Positions 46,798 to 56,162 of a DNA stretch of 64,000 nt are shown here, in pieces (the stretch's first letter is position 1; each line of letters starts with the position of its first letter). A model generated the notes under the pieces. The model was not told where the DNA came from. It did no database searches and saw nothing but the letters and a program-made list of their open reading frames with translations. A program made the translations under genes and the position numbers. The stretch comes from Psychrobacter sp. AH5 (GTDB lineage Bacteria; Pseudomonadota; Gammaproteobacteria; Pseudomonadales; Moraxellaceae), in assembly GCF_040371085.1 (NCBI RefSeq), contig NZ_JAMBMT010000001.1:1364001-1428000 (forward strand), read 5' to 3'.

Positions 46798-47873
46798 TTT
46801 TTTTCATCACTTTTTATAATGCTTAAAATCTTTTCAATACTCTTAAAATCTAGATTTGGATATATAGGTAAACATAAAACACGACTAGCAATATCTCTTG
46901 ATTGTTTGCAAAACTGCTCACCATTCAAATAGCTTAACGTATCTAAACTTGGATAGAAATATCGTCTTGGTACTATACCGCTTTCTTTAAGTTTAGCTTC
47001 AATTATGAGCAGCTGTTCTTCATTACTAAAAAGTACTGGTGCATAGGCTGCATTGTTTTCACCATATTCGTTCCACTGCTGTATCTGCACTAAGTGATTG
47101 AGGCTCTTCTTATAAGCTTGCCATATCTCTTCACGTTGTCTTCTAATTGTCTCTATCTCATCTAGTACACACAATCCCATTGCTGCTTGAAATTCGTTCA
47201 TCTTAGCATTCGTTCCTAGTGATTCAACAGTTGTAGGACCAGTGATACCAAAATTAATCATCAATCTAATTTTCTTAGCCAGTTCATCATCATTAGTAAT
47301 GACAGCGCCACCTTCAATGGTGTGAAACAATTTGGTCGCATGGAAACTAAGGGTACTGATATCACCAAAGTTAAGTACACTTTGGCCTTTATACTCCGAT
47401 CCAAAAGCGTGAGCAGCATCATAGATTACTTTCAAATTATGTTTATCAGCGATACTTTGAATTTTTTCAACATCGCAAGGGTTACCAAAGACATGAACTG
47501 GCACAATGGCACAAGTTTTTGCTGTTATCCATCTTTCTATTTGAGTTGGATCTATATTAAAGCTGTTTGGATCTATATCGGCAAAAACAGGGGTCAATCC
47601 CTCCCAAGCTAAAGTACTAGTCGTTGCCGCGAAACTAAATGGCGTTGTAATAACCTCACCATCTAACTCTAAAGCCTTGTAAGCCACCTGTAAAGCAAAC
47701 GAGCCATTAGCGACTAGAATGATGTTTTTTACTCCTAAATACTCTGCCAGCCTTCGCTCTAACTCTTGTAACAGACTGCCATTATTAGTCAGCCAACCAC
47801 TCTCGAATATACGCTCAACATAGAGTTGATATTTTTCTTTATTAGGCAAATAAGCTTTAGTAACCGGAATCAT
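46794..47873 (-). CDS. DegT/DnrJ/EryC1 sugar aminotransferase, VioA-like
   Basis: A 359-residue PLP enzyme. The opening IPVTKAYLPNKEKYQLYVER and the SGWLTNNGSLLQELE segment resemble VioA, the dTDP-4-keto-6-deoxyglucose C4 aminotransferase; LKVIYDAAHAFGSE gives the cofactor Asp and LSFHATKLFHTIEGGAV the Schiff-base lysine. It would make dTDP-4-amino-4,6-dideoxyglucose (Vio4N) from the RfbB product. It starts 5 bp after rfbA, in the same operon. The 4- versus 3-specificity is inferred from resemblance only. Confidence 0.87.
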   Translation of the reverse strand: MIPVTKAYLPNKEKYQLYVERIFESGWLTNNGSLLQELERRLAEYLGVKNIILVANGSFALQVAYKALELDGEVITTPFSFAATTSTLAWEGLTPVFADIDPNSFNIDPTQIERWITAKTCAIVPVHVFGNPCDVEKIQSIADKHNLKVIYDAAHAFGSEYKGQSVLNFGDISTLSFHATKLFHTIEGGAVITNDDELAKKIRLMINFGITGPTTVESLGTNAKMNEFQAAMGLCVLDEIETIRRQREEIWQAYKKSLNHLVQIQQWNEYGENNAAYAPVLFSNEEQLLIIEAKLKESGIVPRRYFYPSLDTLSYLNGEQFCKQSRDIASRVLCLPIYPNLDFKSIEKILSIIKSDEKK

Positions 47874-47878
47874 GAGTA

Positions 47879-48751
47879 TTACTCTTGTATTAAACCTATC
47901 AGATACTGACCATAAATATTCTTACTCATGGACTTCCCGATATCTAACAGCTGCTGCTTCGTCAGCCAGCCATTATTGTAGGCAATCTCTTCCAAACAAG
48001 CGATTTTATAACCTTGACGCTTTTCAATGGTCTCTACAAACATCCCAGCTTCAAGCAAGCTTTCATGAGTACCTGTGTCAAGCCAAGCAAAACCGCGACC
48101 TAACAACTCTACGCTTAGATCACCACGCTCCATATACAGCTGATTGACAGTCGTAATCTCAAGCTCGCCTCGCTCAGAAGGTTTTACTTGCTTAGCGATC
48201 TCAATCACATCGTTGTCATAGAAATAAAGACCAGTGACAGCATAATTAGACTTGGGCTTATTAGGCTTTTCTTCTATAGAAATGGCACGTTTATTCTCAT
48301 TAAATGCTACCACTCCAAAACGCTCTGGATCTTTGACTTGATAGCCAAAAACCGTGGCACCTTTTTGACGATTGACCGCTTGCTGTAATAATGGAGTAAA
48401 TCCTTGACCGTAAAATATATTATCGCCAAGTACTAGACAGACATTACTATCGCCAATAAAGTCTTCACCGATGATAAAGGCTTGAGCAAGGCCATCAGGA
48501 CTAGGCTGTACGGCATAACTAATATCAATACCAAGCTCTGTACCATCACCTAATAAACGTTTAAAACCATCGATATCATCAGGCGTACTAATGATAAGCA
48601 CTTCACGAATACCTGCCAGCATTAGCACTGATAAAGGATAATAAATCATTGGTTTATCATAGATAGGTAATAGCTGCTTGGAAACGCCTTTAGTGATAGG
48701 ATAGAGCCGAGTGCCAGAACCACCTGCTAATATAATGCCTTTGGTATTCAT
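47879..48751 (-). CDS. rfbA: Glucose-1-phosphate thymidylyltransferase
   Basis: A 290-residue nucleotidyltransferase making dTDP-glucose from dTTP and glucose-1-phosphate. [20 protein letters not shown] holds the signature loop, [17 protein letters not shown] follows, and [12 protein letters not shown] and [17 protein letters not shown] are the standard catalytic and allosteric-site regions. It is directly followed by the VioA-like gene and shares a single base of spacing with rfbB. GC content is closer to the chromosome average than that of the downstream genes. Confidence 0.97.
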   Translation of the reverse strand: MNTKGIILAGGSGTRLYPITKGVSKQLLPIYDKPMIYYPLSVLMLAGIREVLIISTPDDIDGFKRLLGDGTELGIDISYAVQPSPDGLAQAFIIGEDFIGDSNVCLVLGDNIFYGQGFTPLLQQAVNRQKGATVFGYQVKDPERFGVVAFNENKRAISIEEKPNKPKSNYAVTGLYFYDNDVIEIAKQVKPSERGELEITTVNQLYMERGDLSVELLGRGFAWLDTGTHESLLEAGMFVETIEKRQGYKIACLEEIAYNNGWLTKQQLLDIGKSMSKNIYGQYLIGLIQE

Positions 48752-49810
48752 TTATTGTCCTACTCCTAATCTTTCGCGTTGATAGCTGCCATCTTGAACT
48801 CGACGGCACCATTCTAAATTATACAAATACCACTCAACTGTTTTACGAATACCACTCTCAAATGTCTCTTTTGGAACCCAACCTAACTCATTTTTTATTT
48901 TACTAGCGTCTATAGCATAACGCATGTCATGACCTGGACGATCTTTTACATAAGTAATTAATGAGTCGTAGAGTTCGTTATTAGCTTGTGGCTTTAGTTC
49001 ATCTAATATCTGACAAATAGTTTTTACCACTTCAATATTTTGTTTTTCATTATGACCACCGATATTGTAAGTTTCGCCTATTTTACCTACTGTCACTACT
49101 TTGTACAGCGCTCTTGCATGGTCTTCTACAAATAGCCAGTCTCGTATTTGATCCCCTTTACCATAAATAGGTAACGGTTTACCCTCCAAAGCATTGAGAA
49201 TGACTAAAGGAATAAGCTTTTCTGGAAAATGATAAGGACCATAGTTATTTGAGCAATTGGTAATAACTATTGGCAAACCATAAGTACGATGCCACGCCCT
49301 TACTAGATGGTCAGAGCTAGCTTTAGACGCTGAGTAAGGAGAACTTGGCGCATAGGCAGTAGATTCAGTAAACAGATCTGTTGTATTCTCTAGATCACCA
49401 TAAACTTCGTCTGTAGAGATATGGTGAAACTTGAATTTCCCTTTGTCTTTGTCATTTAAATCTTGCCAATAGTGACGAGCCACTTCTAACAGGTTATAAG
49501 TCCCAACAATATTGGTACTAATGAACTCAGCCGGTCCATCAATGGATCGGTCTACATGCGATTCTGCTGCTAGATGCATGACGATATCGGGATTGAAGTC
49601 TGCAAAAGACTGCTCTAGAGCCTCCTTATCGCAGATATCAATCTGTCGAAAGCTATATCTAGAACTTTCAGAAACCTCGCTAAGCGACTCTAAGTTACCC
49701 GCATAAGTAAGCTTATCGATATTTAAAACATTATCAGTAGTGTTCTTTATAATATGCCGTATTAAGGCAGAACCAATAAATCCTGCGCCACCGGTAACTA
49801 GTATTCTCAT
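48752..49810 (-). CDS. rfbB: dTDP-glucose 4,6-dehydratase
   Basis: A 352-residue SDR-superfamily dehydratase that makes dTDP-4-keto-6-deoxyglucose with bound NAD+. [14 protein letters not shown] at the N-terminus binds [17 protein letters not shown] and the [10 protein letters not shown] segment hold catalytic residues, and the [18 protein letters not shown] motif is complete. It is the first gene of the sugar operon; its product is the branch point for both amination routes here. No rfbC or rfbD is present, so rhamnose is not the end product of this cluster. Confidence 0.97.
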   Translation of the reverse strand: MRILVTGGAGFIGSALIRHIIKNTTDNVLNIDKLTYAGNLESLSEVSESSRYSFRQIDICDKEALEQSFADFNPDIVMHLAAESHVDRSIDGPAEFISTNIVGTYNLLEVARHYWQDLNDKDKGKFKFHHISTDEVYGDLENTTDLFTESTAYAPSSPYSASKASSDHLVRAWHRTYGLPIVITNCSNNYGPYHFPEKLIPLVILNALEGKPLPIYGKGDQIRDWLFVEDHARALYKVVTVGKIGETYNIGGHNEKQNIEVVKTICQILDELKPQANNELYDSLITYVKDRPGHDMRYAIDASKIKNELGWVPKETFESGIRKTVEWYLYNLEWCRRVQDGSYQRERLGVGQ

Positions 49811-49911
49811 ATAAATATACTCTTGCCTAATAAAAAGCTAAGAACCTATAAAGGCCTTAGCTTCTGTATTTCTTAAATATGATAACAGGTATGGACTTTG
49901 TTTGACAAAAA

Positions 49912-50841
49912 TTAATCAATAAAACTTAACCAATCCATATACTGCTCATTGCGCCCGTGCACGACATCAAAGTATAAAGTTTGCAGCTTTTCAGTGATCT
50001 CACCGCGCCCGCCGTTACCAATGACGCGATCATCATACTCACGGATCGGCGTGACCTCAGCAGCAGTCCCTGTCATAAAGATCTCATCAGCAAGGTAGAA
50101 CTCATCACGAGTGATACGGCGCTCAGTAACTTTGATGCCAAGATCGGCTGCGAACTGAATAATAGTACGACGGGTAATACCGTCAAGCGCGCCGCCCGCT
50201 AGATCTGGTGTGTGCAGCTCGCCGTTTTTGACTAAAAATAAGTTCTCGCCTGAGCCTTGGCAAACGTAGCCTTGTGAGTCCATCATAATCGCTTCATCGT
50301 AGCCGTTACGCGTCACTTCACGATTGGCCATAATTGATACTGGATAATTGCTTGAGGCTTTGGCCTTACACATAGTGACGTTCGGCAAATGATGAGTGTA
50401 AGAGGAGGTCTTAACGCGGATACCGTTTTGGATACCTTCCTCGCCCAGATAAGCACCCCAGTGCCAAGCGGCAACCATAGCATTAACGCTATTGGTATGT
50501 GCCGAGAGTCCTAGTTTTTCAGCGCCTACCCATATCAGCGGACGAATATAAGCCTCAGCTAAATTGTTTTGTTTGACTACATCTTTATGCGCTTGCTCAA
50601 GTGTGGCCTGATCGAACGGGACTTCTAATTGGAATATTTTTGCTGATCCTAACAGACGCTCAGTGTGCTCTTTTAGACGAAAAACAGCGGTACGCTTATC
50701 ATCGGTTTGATAAGCTCGAACTCCCTCGAACACCGCTATGCCATAGTGCAAACTGTGAGTTAAAACATGGATTTTGGCATCAGGCTGGTTAATTATGGTG
50801 CCGTTCATCCAAAGCTTGCCGTCTTGTGTAGCCATATTCAT
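49912..50841 (-). CDS. ilvE: Branched-chain amino acid aminotransferase
   Basis: A 309-residue fold-type IV PLP aminotransferase for the last step of leucine, isoleucine and valine synthesis. LTHSLHYGIAVFEGVRAY near residue 29, the Schiff-base lysine in MCKAKASSNYPVSIMA, and the ending signature DEAIMMDSQGYVCQGSGENLF plus FMTGTAAEVTPI are all intact. It lies between glnE and the sugar operon; the 101-bp gap to rfbB leaves room for a separate promoter for the sugar genes. Confidence 0.96.
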   Translation of the reverse strand: MNMATQDGKLWMNGTIINQPDAKIHVLTHSLHYGIAVFEGVRAYQTDDKRTAVFRLKEHTERLLGSAKIFQLEVPFDQATLEQAHKDVVKQNNLAEAYIRPLIWVGAEKLGLSAHTNSVNAMVAAWHWGAYLGEEGIQNGIRVKTSSYTHHLPNVTMCKAKASSNYPVSIMANREVTRNGYDEAIMMDSQGYVCQGSGENLFLVKNGELHTPDLAGGALDGITRRTIIQFAADLGIKVTERRITRDEFYLADEIFMTGTAAEVTPIREYDDRVIGNGGRGEITEKLQTLYFDVVHGRNEQYMDWLSFID

Positions 50842-51046
50842 GCAATTGTCCTTAGGTTAGCTATTGTCTAACTTTTTATTGAGTTGGGTAGTGAGTTAAC
50901 AAGTAAATTCTAAATTTAATCGTTCAAATTGAGCTGATTATAGCACTGGCAGCCGCCGCAAATAAATTATTTTATTTTCCTTACTGATAGCTTTTATTCC
51001 TGAGTATAGCCAAGTCTTTATATAAATATGATCTAGCTTTTATTTA

Positions 51047-53920
51047 TCATTCATCGATATCGACTACGCCCATCAAATGCTGCCATTGATTTTGTACCAG
51101 CGTACGGGTCTCAATCCATAGCGTTTCATCCACTAAGACAGATTGTTCAGCTAGTGCAAGCTGATGAGTCGCCGCACGTATGCGCAGATACGCATCGGTC
51201 AAGTCTTGGCAGACTTTTTCTTCCCAAATACCAAGCTTGGCCATCTCCTCAAAGATGCGTACATTATCGCTCCATTTGGTAAGGCTTGGATAATCATGCG
51301 CGTAAGCTAAGACGGCAAACTGCGCTAAGAATTCAATATCGACAATGCCGCCGGCGTCTTGTTTTAGATCAAACTTGCCCTCGCGCTGCGCGGTGCGACT
51401 ACTGCCTAAATGCCGCTGCATCTTTAAGCGCATACGGGTCACCTCCAAGCGCACCTCATCAAGGGTACGGGGTAGCGACAACACTTCGCGGCGAATATCT
51501 ACAAATCTTGCGGTTACGCGCCTATCGCCGCAAATCGCTCTAGCCCGAACTAGCGCTTGGTGCTCCCATGCCCAAGCTTTATCACGCTGATAAGTCTCAA
51601 ACGCATGGCAAGAGACAATCATCATGCCCGCATTACCAGAGGGGCGCAGGCGCATATCAATTTCATAGGCGCGGCCATCACGAGTTTGGGTGTTGAGATA
51701 AGTCATCAGCTTTTGTGCCAAGCGCGCGGCAAACTTCATACCACTCACCGACTTGCTGCCCGTGGTCATACCCTGCTCTTTAATCTGATGTAAAAACACT
51801 AGATCTAGATCGGAGGAATAAGACAGCTCAAGACCGCCAAGCTTACCGTAGCCGATAATAGCAAACCCGCAGTCCGCTTCTGTCACCGGATCACCATCTT
51901 TGCCGATAGGATAACCGTAACGTTTGACCAATTCTGCAAAAGCGCGCTCAAGTGCCGCCTCTAGTACCACCGCGGCAATGTAAGTCAGCGAGTCTGAGAC
52001 TTTCATAATTGGCCGCTCTGCCAACACATCACTAGCAGCTACCGCTAATACTTGATTTTTTTTGAATAATCTAAGTACGCTTAGTAGTTCTTCTTCATCG
52101 CTTGGCTCAACGCGGAGCAAGCGCTGACGCAGGATATCTCGTAGCTCAAGCTTGTCCGGCAGATGACGATAGCGCTGCTGCAAAAAAGTATCGAGCAGTA
52201 CCGGATAACGCGCCAGCTCATTAGCAATCCATGGGCTCGCCGAGAGCATAGGGATCAGCTCAACGGTGGCGTTAGGGTTTTCAGCGATCATTACCAAATA
52301 GATGGAGCGGCGGCAAATCGCCTCTAGCAGATTAATCAGACGCGGCAAAGCGGTATTGGCTAGTTGCAGCTGCTCTTGGTGAGCAAGTAGCGCATGAACG
52401 ATGACCGGATAAGCATCATCTAAACGCTCGCGTGCCTCAGCACTGAGATTGGCAATCATTTTAGACTCCCAAAAAGCTTGTAGATGAGCACGATTGTCCT
52501 CGCTCAATATGGTATTAAGCTTCGCTAGTTGTTCATCAAGGTTATCAGGCTCAGGTAGCGTATCATCTTTGGTAGGCATTTGCCGTTCAGTGACCATGCG
52601 CTCAAAGGGTACATTGACGTTATCGCGGTGCGCATTTAGCGTTGCTAATAACCCTGCCCAATCCTCAAAGCCTAGAGTAATTGCTAAGTTGTGTCGCCAG
52701 TAGTTATCCTGAGGTAATCGCTGAGTTTGCTGATCATTAATGGCTTGAATGCCATGCTCAAGCCGACGTAAAAACCGGTAAGCGGCTTGTAGTTGCTGAT
52801 AAGTAGCCGGATCTAGATATTCAAGCTCGCATAATGCTTGCATAGCCTGCAAGCAAGATTTGACTTGCAGCTGGGGATGACGGCCGCCATAGATAAGCTG
52901 AAAGGCTTGTACGATGAATTCGATATCACGAATACCGCCTGCGCCAAGCTTAATATTATCCAAATCCTCACGCTGAGCCACTTGGTTTTGGATCAAAGAC
53001 TTCATCTCTCTAAGCGCAGCAAAGGCGCTATAATCCACATAATAGCGAAACACAAAAGGCTTAACTAACGCTTGTAGCTGATTATAAAAACGGAGCTCTA
53101 CTTGCCCTACTACCCTTGCTTTGAGCCAAGCAAATCGCTCCCAAGCACGGCCATGATTGGCAAAGTACTTTTGTAGTGCTGAGAGATGAATAGCCAAATC
53201 GCTACCATCGCCCCAAGGACGCAAGCGCATATCAACTCGAAACACAAAACCATCGGCAGTATTATTATCCAATAGCCTGATAATGCCTTGACCAAGGCGC
53301 GTCATAAAGCGCTTGTTATCGATACTACGCGTGCCTTTAGCCTTATCGCCATCGGTCATACCGCGAGCTTGATGAATAAACACTAAATCAATATCGCTAG
53401 ATAAATTAAGCTCATGAGCGCCTAATTTTCCCATCGCCATAATCGCCATATCATCTACTTGCAGCGCGCTTTTTTCATCCATGAAAGTAGGTTTGCCATA
53501 CTTAACAATCAGCTGCTCATAAGTATACTCTTTAGCGAATAAGATGCAGCCGTCGGCAAACTCAGACAGCTCATCAGTTAGCTGCTCAAGCGTAATAGCA
53601 CTAAGAGCATCTTGCCAAATCCAGCGCATCATTAGTAAATTACGCAAAGCGCGCAGGCCGCTCATAACGTTGGGCTCATCGGCAGTTTGATAATTATCAT
53701 CTAGCGTATAATCTTGAATAAGATCGTCGATTTGTTGACGCGTCAACGTTTGATCCAAAGGATAACTACGTAAAAAAGTCTGACACGATATTGTCCGACT
53801 CTGCCATATCTGATAGGCAAACTCACTAGCCATTTGCAAAGCTTGTAGCTGCTCAGCGCTAGGCTGATAGCCAGTAGTATTGGGCGTTGCCGATGATACG
53901 GCAGATGACGCAGATAACAT
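51047..53920 (-). CDS. glnE: Bifunctional glutamine synthetase adenylyltransferase / deadenylase
   Basis: A 957-residue GlnE that adenylylates and deadenylylates glutamine synthetase under control of PII proteins. Two nucleotidyltransferase domains are visible: MGKLGAHELNLSSDIDLVFIH near residue 170 (deadenylylase side) and YGKLGGLELSYSSDLDLVFL near residue 700 (adenylylase side), each followed by its helical bundle with GGIRDIEF and GGIVDIEFLAQF. Length is normal. It precedes ilvE by 205 bp on the same strand. Confidence 0.96.
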   Translation of the reverse strand: MLSASSAVSSATPNTTGYQPSAEQLQALQMASEFAYQIWQSRTISCQTFLRSYPLDQTLTRQQIDDLIQDYTLDDNYQTADEPNVMSGLRALRNLLMMRWIWQDALSAITLEQLTDELSEFADGCILFAKEYTYEQLIVKYGKPTFMDEKSALQVDDMAIMAMGKLGAHELNLSSDIDLVFIHQARGMTDGDKAKGTRSIDNKRFMTRLGQGIIRLLDNNTADGFVFRVDMRLRPWGDGSDLAIHLSALQKYFANHGRAWERFAWLKARVVGQVELRFYNQLQALVKPFVFRYYVDYSAFAALREMKSLIQNQVAQREDLDNIKLGAGGIRDIEFIVQAFQLIYGGRHPQLQVKSCLQAMQALCELEYLDPATYQQLQAAYRFLRRLEHGIQAINDQQTQRLPQDNYWRHNLAITLGFEDWAGLLATLNAHRDNVNVPFERMVTERQMPTKDDTLPEPDNLDEQLAKLNTILSEDNRAHLQAFWESKMIANLSAEARERLDDAYPVIVHALLAHQEQLQLANTALPRLINLLEAICRRSIYLVMIAENPNATVELIPMLSASPWIANELARYPVLLDTFLQQRYRHLPDKLELRDILRQRLLRVEPSDEEELLSVLRLFKKNQVLAVAASDVLAERPIMKVSDSLTYIAAVVLEAALERAFAELVKRYGYPIGKDGDPVTEADCGFAIIGYGKLGGLELSYSSDLDLVFLHQIKEQGMTTGSKSVSGMKFAARLAQKLMTYLNTQTRDGRAYEIDMRLRPSGNAGMMIVSCHAFETYQRDKAWAWEHQALVRARAICGDRRVTARFVDIRREVLSLPRTLDEVRLEVTRMRLKMQRHLGSSRTAQREGKFDLKQDAGGIVDIEFLAQFAVLAYAHDYPSLTKWSDNVRIFEEMAKLGIWEEKVCQDLTDAYLRIRAATHQLALAEQSVLVDETLWIETRTLVQNQWQHLMGVVDIDE

Positions 53921-54153
53921 AGTAAAAACCCCTTGGCATAGATTGGCTTTATGTTAGCATAACGCATACTTCAATAAAGCTTGAAAACCTCAGCGAAACT
54001 GCCATAACCATATTATTGATACTTTTTCTGCTTATAAATAACGATGATAATATAGTCGGTAAATAAGACATTATTTAGAATCTTAGAAACAAAGCCAATC
54101 TTACTTTTATAACGCCGCTTTTATAACTTGCCTAACTTTGTGATACTTAATTT

Positions 54154-54573
54154 ATGACTACCAAGACTACTTTGCTAATCACTAAAGATCCTAGCCATCC
54201 GCTAGCTCATTTGGCCCTGCGTTACGCGCAAGCTTTACTCAATGATGAAGCTGATAAGACTAAGGCTGATAATAGTCATCAGCCAAACTTGCAGCTGTTC
54301 TTTTATGCAGATGCCGCGCCTTTGGCAAATCGCTTGCGCTGGCAATCAGCCGATCAGCTTGACTTAACCCAAGCCTGGCAAACGCTAGCTGCTGAGCATA
54401 ATATCACTTTACCTATATGCGTCAGCACCGCGCTTAGCCGCGGCGTCAGTGATAGTGATAACAGTGCTCGTCATCAGTTAAGCGGTGATAACTTAGCCAG
54501 TGGCTTTGAATTAGTCGGACTAAGTGAGCTGGCTATGATGCTACAAACCCATAGTCGCCTAATCTCATTTTAA
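54154..54573 (+). CDS. tusD: Sulfurtransferase TusD-like (DsrE family)
   Basis: A 139-residue DsrE-family protein. The sulfur-carrying cysteine is placed in ITLPICVSTALSRGV (Cys at about position 89), as in TusD, where PxCxxAxxRRG surrounds it. It accepts sulfur from TusA and passes it to TusE for the 2-thiouridine of tRNA wobble bases. The protein has a longer linker (DEADKTKADNSHQPN) than E. coli TusD. It starts the tus unit, 9 bp before tusC. Confidence 0.88.
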   Translation: MTTKTTLLITKDPSHPLAHLALRYAQALLNDEADKTKADNSHQPNLQLFFYADAAPLANRLRWQSADQLDLTQAWQTLAAEHNITLPICVSTALSRGVSDSDNSARHQLSGDNLASGFELVGLSELAMMLQTHSRLISF

Positions 54574-54582
54574 GGATTTATC

Positions 54583-54906
54583 ATGAAACTGTTGATTCAA
54601 CTGCGCACTCCGACTGAGATGGCAAGCTATGAAGGCTGCGCCTTAGCTTTGACGTTGGCAACTTTTGGCCATGAAGTGCAGCTGTATCTGGACGCGCCAG
54701 TGTTTGGCTTATTGATGCAGCCCAAATCACGTTTGCATGGCATGATTCAATCGTTAGAGCTATATGATATGCCTGCCGCTTGGCTGCCAGATGATGTCTT
54801 TAGTGGCTGGCTCACAGGTATGTTACCCAATGATTTGGCTACTCAATTAACACTAGTTCCTGAGGTTATTGACGCTAATGATTTTGAGCAGATACTGACT
54901 TTTTAA
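54583..54906 (+). CDS. tusC: TusC-like DsrE-family protein
   Basis: A 107-residue subunit of the TusBCD complex: LLIQLRTPTEMASYEGCALAL then FGHEVQLYLDAPVFGLL. TusC has no catalytic cysteine and serves as scaffold, consistent with what is seen. It is about 10 residues shorter than E. coli TusC but ends in a plausible DANDFEQILTF. AAGGA precedes it. Its natural downstream partner tusB now lies beyond an IS1-family insertion starting 94 bp after the stop. Confidence 0.82.
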   Translation: MKLLIQLRTPTEMASYEGCALALTLATFGHEVQLYLDAPVFGLLMQPKSRLHGMIQSLELYDMPAAWLPDDVFSGWLTGMLPNDLATQLTLVPEVIDANDFEQILTF

Positions 54907-54992
54907 TGTACTTTTAAGGTGCTTTTAAAGGTGCTTTTTTATTTGACACCTTTTATTTAGTCCCTTTTATATAAAAATTGATTACTCTAATA

Positions 54993-55000
54993 AACCATTT
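54993..55000. repeat. Target-site duplication of the IS1-family element, left copy
   Basis: AACCATTT, identical to 55804-55811 on the other side of the element. Confidence 0.9.
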
Positions 55001-55803
55001 GGTGGTGTATCAAAAAGTATGCTGGGGTAATAAAGGAAGGGTGACAGCCGAAGCAAGATGATATATTTGAGGTTATGAAGACACAAATACAGATCAATTG
55101 CCCCGACTGTCACAGTCTTAGTCTAAAGAAAAATGGCATAAAAAGCTATGGCAAGCAGAACTACCAATGTAAGGACTGCAAACGTCAGTTTATTGGCGAT
55201 CATGCAGTAACCTATAACGGCTGTCACTCTAGAATAGAAGATCTCATACGACTGATGACTGTCCGAGGTTGTGGTGTTAGAGACATAGCCGTTATAGCCA
55301 AGGTTAGCATCGGAAAAGTGCTTAGCACCATAGGCTCATCCATTTACAAGATTGTACCTAAGAAGCACTATTATGAACGCTTAGAGGTTGATGAGTTCTG
55401 GACTTACGTGTATCGCAAGAAGCGTAAAGTCTGGCTCATCTACGCTTATGACCGTGCTACTAATGAGATTGTCGCTTATGTCTGGGGCAAACGTGACCTA
55501 AAAACGGCTAAGAAGTTAAGAATACGTTTAAAGCAGCTTACAGTCAGCTATGGCTCTATTAGTATGGACAACTGGGACAGTTTTATAACCGCCTTTAAAA
55601 GTGATAACAAACGAATTGGCAAACAGCATACGATAGGGATTGAAGGCAATAACTGCCGTCTTAGACACCGATTGCGTCGAGCGGTTAGAAAGACTTGTTG
55701 CTTCTCAAAAAAGCTTGATAATCACTTTAAAGTATTCGATCTGGTGTTCTTTTATGTCAATTATGGCTACGTCTGATGCCAGCATACTTTTTAGAACACC
55801 ACC
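55001..55803 (+). mobile_element. IS1-family insertion sequence, 803 bp, apparently intact
   Basis: Inverted repeats of about 25 bp begin GGTGGTGT and end AAAAAGTATGCTGG (55001-55025 and 55779-55803), differing at three inner positions. An exact 8-bp target duplication AACCATTT flanks the element (54993-55000 and 55804-55811), in the range known for IS1. The clean duplication and the open transposase frame point to a recent insertion. It separates tusC from tusB but destroys no coding sequence. Confidence 0.94.
55075..55776 (+). CDS. IS1-family transposase, single open frame
   Basis: A 233-residue transposase. The N-terminus has a zinc ribbon (CPDCHSLSLKKNG then YQCKDCKRQF), followed by a helix-turn-helix region (RGCGVRDIAVIAKVSIGKVL) and the DDE core: Asp in LEVDEFWTYVYRKKRK, the second Asp in SMDNWDSF and Glu in HTIGIEGNNCRLRHRLRR, then RKTCCFSKK. 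Classical IS1 needs a programmed frameshift to join InsA and InsB; here one frame covers everything, as in some other IS1 subgroups. Complete, so probably active. Confidence 0.94.
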   Translation: MKTQIQINCPDCHSLSLKKNGIKSYGKQNYQCKDCKRQFIGDHAVTYNGCHSRIEDLIRLMTVRGCGVRDIAVIAKVSIGKVLSTIGSSIYKIVPKKHYYERLEVDEFWTYVYRKKRKVWLIYAYDRATNEIVAYVWGKRDLKTAKKLRIRLKQLTVSYGSISMDNWDSFITAFKSDNKRIGKQHTIGIEGNNCRLRHRLRRAVRKTCCFSKKLDNHFKVFDLVFFYVNYGYV

Positions 55804-55811
55804 AACCATTT
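55804..55811. repeat. Target-site duplication of the IS1-family element, right copy
   Basis: AACCATTT, identical to 54993-55000. Removing the element plus one copy restores a tusC-tusB spacer of about 115 bp. Confidence 0.9.
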
Positions 55812-55832
55812 TAAAGCTCTACGGATAATTTT

Positions 55833-56162
55833 ATGGCCACTTTATATCAATTGCATAGCACTATGGATAACCTGCGACGCAGTACCGATCAGCTTGCTCT
55901 CACTTGGCGTAGAGGAGACAGTCTATTGTTATTAGGCAGCACAGTGGCTTTTATCGATTGGCTAAAAGCTTATTTAAATGAGAACGAGATAGTAGGGATA
56001 AGCGCTATTTATGCTTTAGCAGATGATATCTCACAGCTTGGCGAGACTACTGCCGCAAAACTCAAGCTTGAGACCAAAATTGATAAAGTCATGAGCGACG
56101 TTGAGTGGGTCAAGCTCACGCAGGACAGTCAATTTGATAAAGTAGTGACGATTAGCTTATGA
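55833..56162 (+). CDS. tusB: TusB-like DsrH-family protein
   Basis: A 109-residue DsrH-family protein: MATLYQLHST, then RRGDSLLLLGSTVAFIDWL, and VEWVKLTQDSQFDKVVTISL at the C-terminus, where the VxLTxxxxxVVTW-like end is typical of TusB. It completes the TusBCD hexamer. A GGAT ribosome binding site (55823-55826) survives just downstream of the IS1 right flank. The stop overlaps tusE (ATGA), so tusB and tusE are translationally coupled. Confidence 0.82.
   Translation: MATLYQLHSTMDNLRRSTDQLALTWRRGDSLLLLGSTVAFIDWLKAYLNENEIVGISAIYALADDISQLGETTAAKLKLETKIDKVMSDVEWVKLTQDSQFDKVVTISL

Noticed and set aside
47879..49810. Rhamnose (rmlBADC) cluster
   Set aside because: Only rfbB and rfbA are present. 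No epimerase RfbC or reductase RfbD is found; the RfbB product instead meets aminotransferases and a ketoisomerase.
40513..49810. Complete O-antigen or capsule locus
   Set aside because: No flippase, polymerase, chain-length regulator, ABC exporter or initiating transferase is encoded here.
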